This document shows positions 8,442 through 15,451 of a stretch of 28,033 nucleotides of DNA, piece by piece. The stretch lies in assembly GCA_028065725.1 (NCBI GenBank), contig JAPTVL010000316.1:1-28033 (forward strand), in the 5' to 3' direction. This stretch comes from Betaproteobacteria bacterium. Lineage in GTDB: Bacteria; Pseudomonadota; Gammaproteobacteria; Burkholderiales; Rhodocyclaceae. The translations under genes were made by a program, and so were the position numbers. Position 1 is the stretch's first letter; every line of letters begins with the position of its first letter. The notes under the pieces are model-generated. The model had not been told where the DNA came from, made no database searches, and saw only the letters and a program-made list of their open reading frames with translations.

Positions 8442-9719
8442 ATGAGCACGCCCGCCACGCCGCAATCGCCGTCGACTGGGACAAATAAGGCCGATCCGGA
8501 TACCTTGGGTCTGCGCGCTACGCCGCGTCCGGTGACGCGGCTCAATCGGCGCATGCTGGCCATGCTTGCAGGGGCGCTCGGCATCGTCATACTGGGCGCC
8601 ACACTCTGGTCCTTGCAGCCGCACAAGCGTGAGCGCAACCCGGCCACCGAGCTGTACAACGTGGATCGCGTCTCACGGGCCGATAGCCTCGACCAGTTGC
8701 CCAAAGACTATACCAAAGTGGTGCCAATGGCCAAGCCTGTGGTGCCGATGTTGGGTGAGCCATTGCCGGGCGACTTGGGGCCGGCCATCGTGCATGCGCA
8801 GAATCACGGGAACACAGGCGCGTACACCCCCGCACAACCCGGCCGTATCGCTCAGCCGGGCGATGCCGAGGATGCGGCGCGTTCGTCGGTATTTTTCCGC
8901 AGCAGCAGTGCAACAAAGGCGGCACCGGCAACCACCGCAGCCGCAATCCAACCCGAGCAGGCATCGGGCAATCAGGCCTTCAATCCGATGGCAACAGCAA
9001 CTGCATCGACACAGCCAACCGATCCAACGGCTGTGCAGAACCGGCAGGATCAGAAGGAAGCGTTCCTCACGAATGGCGGCGACACCGCCGCCCGCAATCC
9101 GGCCAGCCTGCAATTGCCGACATCGCCCTACCAGGTGATGGCTGGCACCATCATTCCGGCGGCGCTGGTGACGGGCATCAACTCCGACTTGCCGGGACAG
9201 GTCATTGCCAATGTGACGGAGGCGGTCTACGACACGGCCACGGGTCGCTTTCTGCTGATTCCGCAGGGGTCGCGACTGATCGGCCGCTACGACAGCCAGG
9301 TGGCCTTCGGTCAGCGACGGGTACTGCTGGTGTGGACGCGCTTGATCCTGCCCGATACCTCGTCGATTTCGCTCGACCGTCTGCCCGGCATCGACCCGGC
9401 TGGTTATGCCGGGCTGGAGGATGACGTCAATTGGCATTGGGATCGCATCCTCGCCGGTGCTGCGTTGTCCACGCTGCTCGGCGTCGGTGCGGAGCTGGCA
9501 GCACCCAACAACAGCGGCAGTACCGGTAGCGTCACCGTCGCCGTTCGCCAGAGCGCGCAGGACACCGTGAACCAGGTCGGCCAGGAGATCACCAAACGCA
9601 ACGTGAGCATCCAGCCGACACTCACTATCCGGCCCGGTTTCCCGGTACGGGTCATGGTAAACAAGGATCTGGTCCTGCGACCATACCAGCCACTGTTTTT
9701 CCTGAAGGGAGGGTTGTAA
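8442..9719 (+). CDS. trbI: TrbI (VirB10 family)
   Basis: This encodes a 425-residue VirB10-type protein that spans the envelope and links the inner-membrane energy modules to the outer-membrane core. It has a short cytoplasmic N-terminus, one membrane helix (about residues 33-52), a variable periplasmic linker and the conserved C-terminal domain with YQVMAGTIIPAALVTGINSD, FLLIPQGSRLIGRYDS and IRPGFPVRVMVNKDL. A TTG at 8436 is in frame, but the ATG at 8442 has GGAGG 8 bases upstream and is preferred. Confidence 0.95.
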   Translation: MSTPATPQSPSTGTNKADPDTLGLRATPRPVTRLNRRMLAMLAGALGIVILGATLWSLQPHKRERNPATELYNVDRVSRADSLDQLPKDYTKVVPMAKPVVPMLGEPLPGDLGPAIVHAQNHGNTGAYTPAQPGRIAQPGDAEDAARSSVFFRSSSATKAAPATTAAAIQPEQASGNQAFNPMATATASTQPTDPTAVQNRQDQKEAFLTNGGDTAARNPASLQLPTSPYQVMAGTIIPAALVTGINSDLPGQVIANVTEAVYDTATGRFLLIPQGSRLIGRYDSQVAFGQRRVLLVWTRLILPDTSSISLDRLPGIDPAGYAGLEDDVNWHWDRILAGAALSTLLGVGAELAAPNNSGSTGSVTVAVRQSAQDTVNQVGQEITKRNVSIQPTLTIRPGFPVRVMVNKDLVLRPYQPLFFLKGGL

Positions 9720-9982
9720 TGAATGAGTCCAGCGGCAAGCTGCGGCTGGGGCCGCTGCCTAAAGCCGAAACCATAAAGCTTACGATTTCCCTTTCCACCA
9801 ACCTGAAGGCAATGCTAGATCGTTACGCGGCGCTTCATGCCCAGACTTACGGCGAATCAGTGGACAGCGTTGCACTGATACCCTACATGCTTGACGCCTT
9901 CATGGTTCGCGACCGTGAATTCAAGAAATATCTGGCGAAAGGCAGAACGGCGACCCAGCCTAAACCAGTGCTTGGCACCTAA
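9719..9982 (+). CDS. DUF2274 protein at end of trb operon
   Basis: This 87-residue protein has the pattern LGPLPKAETIKLTISLSTNLKAMLDRYA, typical of DUF2274 proteins found directly after trbI in P-type transfer clusters. The ATG shares one base with the trbI stop (TAATG), and a strong GGGAGGG lies in the end of trbI. The N-terminal strand followed by two helices would suit a ribbon-helix-helix fold, so a regulatory role is possible but unproven. It is the last gene of the operon. Confidence 0.85.
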   Translation: MNESSGKLRLGPLPKAETIKLTISLSTNLKAMLDRYAALHAQTYGESVDSVALIPYMLDAFMVRDREFKKYLAKGRTATQPKPVLGT

Positions 9983-10301
9983 GTTTCAACGAGACCTTCG
10001 GCGACCTGTGTCTGCTCCCCGCGGGTCGCGCCTGACCCGCCGCCTGTCCGTCCGTGCCAACGGGCTTCCGTCATCGACGATGGCAAGCACCGTCGGGAAA
10101 CTAGATTAATTGGGGGCCTTTCGGATCGCCCTCAGCTAGCGCAAAGCTGGCATGGTGAGAGCCCGCCGTCCGCCCAGGCGCGTGACAGGCCAGACCAGTC
10201 AGTCGGCGGAGGTCGAGCCCCGGGGAGGTCCGGTTCCGGTGAGATAAGCCAACCCAACGACGCTCTGTTCCGTGTCGCAGCTCTCCTGCATGGACGCCTT
10301 G
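9983..10301. other. Noncoding stretch between the trb operon and leuA
   Basis: These 319 bases separate the end of the rightward trb operon from the end of the leftward leuA gene. I find no convincing gene. It holds one clear hairpin (10021-10040) and a short AT-rich patch near 10105-10112. Convergent gene ends on both sides make it a place for terminators. It is also a possible boundary between conjugation backbone and cargo, but I see no direct repeat that would prove an attachment site. Confidence 0.5.
10021..10040. terminator. Hairpin after trb operon, possible terminator
   Basis: GCGGGTC and GACCCGC form a perfect 7 bp stem with a 6-base loop, 38 bases after the DUF2274 stop. No T-run follows, so if it ends transcription it is not a classic intrinsic terminator. 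It could serve either convergent transcript. Confidence 0.3.
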
Positions 10302-11999
10302 TCAGGCTGCCCGGCTGACCACGACACCAGGCGCCTTCGCCTGCAACCGTGCGGCCGCACTGGCCAAGGCCTTGATCGAAGCAGTGACGATGTTGGCGTC
10401 GATGCCGACGCCGAAACACTCGCGTTGGTCCCCGGAGTGGGCGACCTCGACGAAGGCACAGGCCCGCGCATCACCGGCTTCGGCGCTGCTAGCCATAGCC
10501 CGTTCCTCATAGCCGCGCACCTTGAGGTCGACCCCGATGCCGCGCAAGGCATGTACGGCGGCGTCAATTGGGCCGTTGCCTTCGCCGGTCAGCAAATGCG
10601 GTATACCGTTCAGGTCGACACTGAGGCGGATGCCTTGCGCCTCGCCCCGTTCGAACAGGTGATGTTCGACATAGCGCAGCGACCACTCCGCTTCGAGATA
10701 GGTCTGCGAAAACAGCGCCCAGATATCCGCCGCGCTCATCTCGCCTCCATGCCGGTCGGTGTAGCGCTGAACCTCGGCGGAGAATTCGATCTGCAGGCGG
10801 CGCGGCAAGACCACGCCGTATTCGGTCTCCAGCAGAAAAGCGACGCCGCCCTTGCCCGACTGGCTGTTTACCCGGATCACGGAACCATAGCTGCGACCGA
10901 GGTCGGCTGGATCGATGGGAAGGTAGGGTACGTTCCACGGTGCGCCGGGCCGCTGCACGGCGAAGCCCTTCTTGATCGCGTCCTGGTGCGAGCCCGAGAA
11001 TGCAGTGAAGACCAGATCGCCAACATAGGGGTGACGTGGGTGGATGGGCAGGCCGTTGCAGTGCTCCACGGCGCGAGCCACGGCGTTGATGTCTGAGAAA
11101 TCGAGGCCCGGCGAGATGCCTTGGGTGTAGAGGTTGAGCGCGAGGGTGACGATATCGACGTTGCCAGTCCGCTCACCATTGCCGAACAGACAGCCCTCGA
11201 CCCGATCCGCGCCGGCTAGCATGGCCAGTTCGGCGGCCGCAACTGCCGTGCCACGGTCGTTATGTGGATGGACGCTGAGCACGACGCTGTCGCGCCGAGC
11301 GAGGTGGCGGTGCATCCACTCGATCTGGTCAGCGTAGACGTTTGGCATCGCCATCTCCACCGTGCTGGGTAGATTGAGGATGACCTTGTTCTGAGGCATC
11401 GCACCCCACTCATAGGTGACCGCGTCGCAGATTTCCTTGGCAAATTCGAGTTCGGTGGCGGTGAAGGTCTCCGGGCTATATTCGAGTACCCATTCAGTTT
11501 CCGGCTGGGCGTCGGCCAATTCGCGGACGAGGCGCACCGAAGACACCGCCATGTCGACCACCTGCTGCTTGCTCATGCCGAAAACGATGTCGCGGAACGG
11601 TTGCGAAGTAGCGTTGTAGACGTGAACGATGGCACGTCGTGCGCCCCTCAGCGATTCCATGGTGCGGTGTATGAGGTGCTCGCGGGCCTGAGTCAGGACC
11701 TCGATGGTGACATCGTCCGGAATATGGCCACCCTCAATTAACCCGCGAACGAAGTCGAAATCAATCTGCGAGGCGGATGGAAAGGCGACCTCGATCTCCT
11801 TGAAGCCGGTGTCGCACAAGATCCGGAACATCCGCATCTTTCGTTCGAAGTTCATCGGCTCGAACAGCGACTGGTTGCCATCGCGCAGATCGGTGCTCAT
11901 CCAGATCGGCGGCTGGGTATGGGTTCGACTCGGCCATTGGCGGTCGGTGAGCAAGACGGGGGGGAACGCGCGGTACTTGTGGGCTGGGTTCTGCAACAT
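10302..11999 (-). CDS. leuA: 2-isopropylmalate synthase LeuA (long form)
   Basis: This encodes a 565-residue 2-isopropylmalate synthase, which condenses acetyl-CoA with 2-oxoisovalerate in the first committed step of leucine synthesis. Seen: DLRDGNQ at residues 37-43 (catalytic Arg and metal-binding Asp), a metal-binding HPHND motif, [14 protein letters not shown], and a C-terminal LeuA dimer/regulatory domain with [18 protein letters not shown]. The frame is open to 12014, but the ATG at 11999 ([12 protein letters not shown]) fits the family and follows GGAGG 8 bases upstream. It is divergent from an Lrp/AsnC regulator gene. No truncation or missing active-site residue is visible, so it should be functional. 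Confidence 0.95.
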   Translation of the reverse strand: MLQNPAHKYRAFPPVLLTDRQWPSRTHTQPPIWMSTDLRDGNQSLFEPMNFERKMRMFRILCDTGFKEIEVAFPSASQIDFDFVRGLIEGGHIPDDVTIEVLTQAREHLIHRTMESLRGARRAIVHVYNATSQPFRDIVFGMSKQQVVDMAVSSVRLVRELADAQPETEWVLEYSPETFTATELEFAKEICDAVTYEWGAMPQNKVILNLPSTVEMAMPNVYADQIEWMHRHLARRDSVVLSVHPHNDRGTAVAAAELAMLAGADRVEGCLFGNGERTGNVDIVTLALNLYTQGISPGLDFSDINAVARAVEHCNGLPIHPRHPYVGDLVFTAFSGSHQDAIKKGFAVQRPGAPWNVPYLPIDPADLGRSYGSVIRVNSQSGKGGVAFLLETEYGVVLPRRLQIEFSAEVQRYTDRHGGEMSAADIWALFSQTYLEAEWSLRYVEHHLFERGEAQGIRLSVDLNGIPHLLTGEGNGPIDAAVHALRGIGVDLKVRGYEERAMASSAEAGDARACAFVEVAHSGDQRECFGVGIDANIVTASIKALASAAARLQAKAPGVVVSRAA

Positions 12000-12173
12000 G
12001 ATTCGGGCCTCCAATAGGCGACGGGTTCGATGTGCAAATTGTAGGCGAGCGGCATAAGCAAATGCTTGCGAATTACGCTATTAATCGACCATAATTTGGC
12101 ACCTTCTGCTATAAAACTTCGACTTTGTTACAATTTATGCCTCTAAATTAAAAAACACAGCTATCAGATTGGA
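12000..12173. promoter_or_regulatory. Divergent leuA / Lrp-type regulator promoter region
   Basis: This AT-rich 174 bp gap separates two divergently transcribed genes. A perfect 12 bp palindrome AAGCAAATGCTT lies at 12056-12067. For leuA, a TACAAT-like -10 (- strand) is at 12038-12043, so the palindrome would cover its -35 region. Another near-palindrome, CCATAATTTGG, lies at 12089-12099. These are candidate operators for the adjacent Lrp/AsnC protein. Promoter elements for the regulator itself are less clear (TACAAT at 12129-12134). Confidence 0.45.
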
Positions 12174-12644
12174 ATGGGCATCGATCGTTACGACCGCCAT
12201 ATCCTCCGCCAGCTTCAGGAAGACGGCCGCCTGAGCAACCAGGAGCTTGCCGACCGCATCGGCCTGTCCCCCTCGCCCTGCCTGCGCCGAGTGCGAACGC
12301 TGGAAGAGGCGGGAGTTATTGCCGGCTATCGCGCCCTGGTCGATGCGAAGGCACTTGGTTTGAGCCTAATGGCCTTGATCCACATTTCCATGGACCAGCA
12401 CACGCCCGAGCGCTTCGACGGCTTCGAAGCCGGAATCAGGGATATTCCGGAAATTATGGAATGCCTCCTGATCACCGGCCAATCGGCCGACTACCAGCTC
12501 AAGGTCGTAGTGCGCGATATGGACGCCTTTCAGGAGCTCCTGCTCAACCGCATCACTCGCATACTCGGCGTAACCGGTGTGCATTCCAGCTTTGTGTTGC
12601 GGCGAGTGGTAGACAAGACCGCCCTGCCGGTCATAAGCGAGTGA
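12174..12644 (+). CDS. Lrp/AsnC family transcriptional regulator
   Basis: This 156-residue protein has an N-terminal winged HTH (DRHILRQLQEDGRLSNQELA, then RIGLSPSPCLRRVRTLEEAG, residues about 4-55) and a C-terminal RAM/AsnC ligand-binding domain ending in SSFVLRRVVDKTALPV, the common ending in this family. Such proteins bind amino acids and form octamers. The divergent position next to leuA suggests leucine-responsive control of leuA and of itself; this is inference. The ribosome-binding site is weak (GGA directly before the ATG). Confidence 0.92.
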   Translation: MGIDRYDRHILRQLQEDGRLSNQELADRIGLSPSPCLRRVRTLEEAGVIAGYRALVDAKALGLSLMALIHISMDQHTPERFDGFEAGIRDIPEIMECLLITGQSADYQLKVVVRDMDAFQELLLNRITRILGVTGVHSSFVLRRVVDKTALPVISE

Positions 12645-12764
12645 TTAAGAATTGATATGCGATATTTAGACCAACTTCGCGCTAACGGCGGCGCCTATCC
12701 TCTGGTCTGACCACGGTACCCGAACCCTTTCGCGACACCATTTTCGTACTTAAGGAGTTCTTAG

Positions 12765-12809
12765 ATGGTCCGGTCGGCGAAGATGGCCTTCAAGATTTTC
12801 GGCTTGTAG
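12765..12809 (+). other. 14-codon mini-ORF with a strong ribosome-binding site
   Basis: AAGGAG at 12752-12757 stands 7 bases before an ATG that opens a 14-codon frame (MVRSAKMAFKIFGL) ending in TAG. It lies in the 213-base gap after the Lrp-type gene. It could be a leader peptide or the cut-off start of a lost gene. I recognise no family. Confidence 0.2.
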
Positions 12810-12857
12810 CGTTTCTCGTACGACACAGGGATCGCGGGTGCGGCGTGTGCTAGTCCA

Positions 12858-13298
12858 TTAATCCGCTTGCATCTGATCAAGCCGTGCCTTGACGTCGCGC
12901 TTGCCCATCTTCCGGACAGCCGCGAAGACGGCGAGCTGCTCTGCCTTCGGGCGCGACGTGCCGGCTTCCCAGTTGTAGATGGTCTGGGCCGAGACGCCCA
13001 CCAGCGCGCCCATCTCCTTCGCCGACAGTTCGAGCCGTGTCCGCTGCGCGCGCACACCCTGCGGCTTGAACCTCAGTTTCGTTTTGGCATTCTGGTCGAC
13101 GGCGGGCGCGACCTTCTTCGGTGCCACTTTTTCGAGGCGGGATATCTGCTTTTCCAAGGCCTCGATGCGTCGCTTTAAAGCGGCGATATCAGAGCGGTAG
13201 CGGCTCGATGCCTTCTTGAGGTTTTCGGTTTCGCCGCGTAACTGCCTGCGGACGAGTCGGGCTATTTCTTCCTTGAGCACGGATGCGATGTTCGACAA
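12858..13298 (-). CDS. Coiled-coil / HTH XRE-type regulator, TTG start
   Basis: This encodes 146 residues in two parts: a basic coiled coil (about 24-58, ALKRRIEALEKQISRLEK) joined by a Lys/Ala/Pro-rich linker to a C-terminal XRE-type HTH (about 82-130) with ELSAKEMGALVGVSAQTIYN followed by a Trp and SRPKAEQL. The start is a TTG at 13298 with GAGG 8 bases upstream; the nearby ATG is out of frame. Proteins of this layout are stand-alone regulators in many beta/gammaproteobacteria. The target is unknown. It stands alone on the - strand between two + strand genes. Confidence 0.75.
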   Translation of the reverse strand: MSNIASVLKEEIARLVRRQLRGETENLKKASSRYRSDIAALKRRIEALEKQISRLEKVAPKKVAPAVDQNAKTKLRFKPQGVRAQRTRLELSAKEMGALVGVSAQTIYNWEAGTSRPKAEQLAVFAAVRKMGKRDVKARLDQMQAD

Positions 13299-13610
13299 TT
13301 GAGGGGCCTCATAGCGTACGGGTAAAAATAAATGGTACAGGGATCGGCTTCGTCCAACTGCGCTGATCGACGGCTCTTGCCAAATTGGCTGCGGACTCCT
13401 CAGCCTTTGCTACCGTTGACTGCGTATTCCAGTGAAACCCGCCACCTGTTCCAGTTCAAACCCGCCAGGCTCGATCATCGGGGCGCGTACAGCCTAGGAT
13501 ATGATGGCAGAGCGTCCAGCGGTTTTCGGTTGCTGCGCCCAACCCGGCAATCAACACGGACGCTGTGCGATAAAGCCGCGCAGCACCGGTTACTTCGATA
13601 GGCGACCCAG
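13299..13610. other. Noncoding stretch with a short direct repeat
   Basis: These 312 bases separate the divergent HTH regulator and peroxiredoxin genes. I see no supportable gene. The region holds a two-copy direct repeat (13427-13467) and marks the change from GC-rich to lower-GC sequence. It probably contains the left boundary of the cassette-like segment. Confidence 0.4.
13427..13467. repeat. Two-copy imperfect direct repeat, possibly an IS end
   Basis: TTCCAGTGAAACCCGCCA (13427-13444) is followed by TTCCAGTTCAAACCCGCCA (13449-13467), a 22-base period. Repeated short motifs like this occur in the ends of some IS21-type elements, where the transposase binds repeated sites. No transposase gene is next to it, so it may be a solo end. 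Confidence 0.4.
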
Positions 13611-14162
13611 ATGAAAGACCTGTTCAAGCTGCCAGACAATCTTCCAATCCCGGTCGATGATGGCGCATGCGACCATTTGGTGGGGAGTCGCCTCCCGCCC
13701 CTATCCCTGCCGGCAACGTCCGGACAGACAGTCGATCTCGGTGCTTTGCGGGGTACAACCGTCATTTATTTCTACCCTATGACCGGGAGACCCGACAGTC
13801 CACCCATGATCGGGTGGAACGAAATTCCTGGTGCGCGTGGATGCACGCCACAAAACTGTGGCTTCCGAGACCACTACACTGAATTAATGCGGATCGCGGC
13901 CGGCGTATTTGGTGTTAGCGCCCAAGGCTTGGAAGAGCAAAAAGAGGCAAAGCAGCGACTGGGGCTTCCGTTCGAACTGCTCAATGACAGTAACTTTCTG
14001 CTCACCGAAGCATTGCATTTGCCTACATTCGAATATGACGGTGTGTCACTCATCAAGAGACTCGCGATCATTAGTGTCGATGGCATCATTCAGAAGGTCT
14101 TCTATCCGGTGTTCCCGCCAGACCGAAATGCAGAAGACGTCATTGAGTGGCTAAAAAAATGA
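13611..14162 (+). CDS. PrxQ/BCP-like peroxiredoxin
   Basis: This encodes a 183-residue AhpC/TSA-superfamily protein. After the strand VIYFYP (residues 51-56) comes an insertion of about 16 residues and then GCTPQNCGFRDHY with Cys78 and Cys83. The five-residue spacing is that of the peroxidatic and resolving cysteines of atypical two-Cys PrxQ/BCP enzymes, which reduce hydroperoxides using thioredoxin. The insertion before the active-site Cys sets it apart from classic BCP (FYPxxxTPGCT). The ribosome-binding site is poor. It is the first gene of the cassette-like array, and GCCTAAC follows 4 bases after its stop. Confidence 0.85.
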   Translation: MKDLFKLPDNLPIPVDDGACDHLVGSRLPPLSLPATSGQTVDLGALRGTTVIYFYPMTGRPDSPPMIGWNEIPGARGCTPQNCGFRDHYTELMRIAAGVFGVSAQGLEEQKEAKQRLGLPFELLNDSNFLLTEALHLPTFEYDGVSLIKRLAIISVDGIIQKVFYPVFPPDRNAEDVIEWLKK

Positions 14163-14166
14163 AAGC

Positions 14167-14173
14167 GCCTAAC
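14167..14173 (+). other. attC-like half-site GCCTAAC after peroxiredoxin gene
   Basis: GCCTAAC matches the integron attC inverse core consensus RYYYAAC and lies 4 bases after the stop codon, the normal place for the start of an attC. No matching GTTRRRY core site follows within attC distance, so the site is incomplete. It is meaningful mainly because the same seven bases recur after two other genes in this array. Confidence 0.4.
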
Positions 14174-14219
14174 CACGCTGCTAATTTTGCCGTTGCTCGC
14201 TACAAAAAGGAACGCACAA

Positions 14220-14564
14220 ATGAAATACAAAGGTAACTGCCATTGCGGCCAAGTCGCCTTCGAGGTCGAGGGCGAACTTACGCAGGTTACGGAGTGCAAC
14301 TGCTCAATCTGTTCAAAGAAGGGCGCGCTTCAGTGGGGGGTTTCACCCGCAAGTTTTCACTTGCTCACATCTGCGGAAAGCGTAGCTACCTACACATTCG
14401 GTGAGGAAACCATTAAACATCGCTTCTGCCCAAAATGTGGCGTTCACACGTTTGCCGAAGGGATTCTCTTGGGTAGGTCAATGGTTGTGGTCAACGCCTG
14501 TTGTCTTGATAGCATCGAGTTGTCGTCGCTTCCCGTGAAGCACTTCGACGGTCGCTCGCTGTAG
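14220..14564 (+). CDS. GFA-family (CENP-V/GFA) zinc protein 1
   Basis: This encodes 114 residues with the full zinc-ligand pattern of the GFA family: CHCGQ near residue 8, CNCSIC near 31, and FCPKCGVHTFAEG near 75. The family includes glutathione-dependent formaldehyde-activating enzyme, but most small members have no proven reaction. The frame extends up to 14187, but the ATG at 14220 begins the conserved MKYKGNCHCG and has AAGGA 8 bases upstream. Small GFA genes are common integron-cassette genes. It is a distant homologue of the GFA protein at 14954. Confidence 0.85.
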   Translation: MKYKGNCHCGQVAFEVEGELTQVTECNCSICSKKGALQWGVSPASFHLLTSAESVATYTFGEETIKHRFCPKCGVHTFAEGILLGRSMVVVNACCLDSIELSSLPVKHFDGRSL

Positions 14565-14607
14565 TCCATTATGACGCCCAATTTGATCGTTGACCGTCCG
14601 ATTCCTC

Positions 14608-14939
14608 GCCTAACCTGTTTATAAATATCGTATCGTGCAACAGGTAGCAAATGGCGAACCTCCACAGCCCCCCCCTTGCCGATCAAGCAGGCAATTGCGC
14701 CATGAGCGGCAATAGGTCAGCTCGCGGAACCTTGGCCTGACCAGCACCGAATTTGCTGGCCTCATTTATTCAATATGCAGCAAACACATTCTTGGCGAGA
14801 TCAATCTCTATCGAGATAATGCTCATGGGCCTCCCCTTTTGTTGTCTTGATGTGGTTCTGAAAACCATCATGGCACGTGTTGCCGACCACAGCTTCCGTC
14901 GCAATCTCGGGACGGGGAACCCCTTTTCATTCGTTAGAC
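14608..14939 (+). other. Putative attC site interrupted by an insertion-sequence relic
   Basis: The inverse core GCCTAAC (14608-14614) stands 43 bases after the GFA1 stop and the core GTTAGAC (14933-14939) stands 14 bases before the GFA2 start. They are 332 bases apart end to end, too long for an ordinary attC (about 57-141 bp). The excess is accounted for by an IS110-type relic. IS1111-attC elements of the IS110 family are known to insert specifically into attC sites. Confidence 0.45.
14680..14826 (-). pseudogene. IS110/IS1111-type transposase, decayed N-terminus
   Basis: Reading the - strand from the ATG at 14826 (GGGGAG upstream) gives MSIISIEIDLAKNVFAAY and then a stop. The IDLAKNVF motif is the DEDD-transposase start of IS110-family enzymes (usually followed by QVHGVD). 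After a degenerate stretch the same frame resumes as AKVPRADLLPLMAQLPA, and a +1 shift gives CLIG, which match the next conserved block (LLPFFAQLPPCLVG in typical members). After that the similarity stops. It is therefore a broken 5' remnant with a stop, a frameshift and a deletion of the rest. Confidence 0.7.
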
Positions 14940-14953
14940 AATAGGAGCACACC

Positions 14954-15391
14954 GTGCGCGGCAAATGCCTTTGCGGAGAGGTCGAATTTGAGATCGTCGG
15001 TACATTACCGAGGCTCTACCGATGCCACTGCTCTCTTTGCAGAAAGCAGGGTGGTTCCACGTCAAACACGGCAACCATAGTAAGCGCTGAGAATTTCCGG
15101 TGGCTTTCTGGCCAGGAGCATATTTCTTCTTGGGTTAAGAACACAGGCTTCCGATCCGACTTTTGTTCAAAGTGCGGGGCTCCCGTGCCAAATCCGCTCA
15201 GAGGCATTCCCTATTTTTGGGTGCCAATCGGCCTGCTCGATGACAGCCAACAACAACTTGAAATTGCTGCTCATCTATTTGTTGGATCAAAAGCACCATG
15301 GGAGATGATCGCGTCACAAGGAGAGCAATATGAAACCGCGCCCGCATTATCCGAGTTCATTTCGTTGCTGCACTCGAACGGCCATGCCTAA
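14954..15391 (+). CDS. GFA-family (CENP-V/GFA) zinc protein 2, GTG start
   Basis: This 145-residue protein has the GFA zinc pattern: KCLCGEVEFE near residue 4, CHCSLCRKQGG near 24 and FCSKCGAPVPN near 70. The start is GTG with AGGAG 6 bases upstream. The short leader is GTTAGAC, then AATAGGAG, then the start codon, as in an integron cassette. The TAA stop lies inside a GCCTAAC attC half-site (15386-15392). The function is unknown beyond a likely zinc-binding, possibly thiol-dependent enzyme. It is a separate family member, not a copy of the GFA gene at 14220. Confidence 0.85.
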   Translation: MRGKCLCGEVEFEIVGTLPRLYRCHCSLCRKQGGSTSNTATIVSAENFRWLSGQEHISSWVKNTGFRSDFCSKCGAPVPNPLRGIPYFWVPIGLLDDSQQQLEIAAHLFVGSKAPWEMIASQGEQYETAPALSEFISLLHSNGHA

Positions 15392-15392
15392 C
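15386..15392 (+). other. attC-like half-site GCCTAAC overlapping GFA2 stop
   Basis: These seven bases include the TAA stop of GFA2 and match the attC inverse core RYYYAAC. The next gene begins 59 bases later with no recognisable GTTRRRY core, so only half of a site remains. Confidence 0.4.
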
Positions 15393-15451
15393 ATGTGCTT
15401 GATCTGCCCTCACGCTTGATTATGCGTCACCACTATCTGGCTCCGTAGCAA

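Larger units (their letters stand above)
14565..14953. other. Gap between GFA genes: split attC-like site with IS110 relic
   Basis: This 389-base gap has no intact gene. From left to right it holds GCCTAAC (14608-14614), a stem ACCTGTT/AACAGGT (14613-14619 with 14639-14645), a decayed IS110-type transposase start on the - strand (about 14680-14826), and GTTAGAC (14933-14939) directly before the ribosome-binding site of the next gene. The outer two motifs would be the two ends of an integron attC pushed apart by an insertion. Confidence 0.5.

Noticed and set aside
9983..10301. Element attachment site (attR) after the trb operon
   Set aside because: I could not find a matching direct repeat or tRNA end in the window, so there is no support beyond position.
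10272..11096. 274-codon + strand frame opposite leuA
   Set aside because: It is antisense to a full-length, motif-complete leuA and has no ribosome-binding site or recognisable domain.
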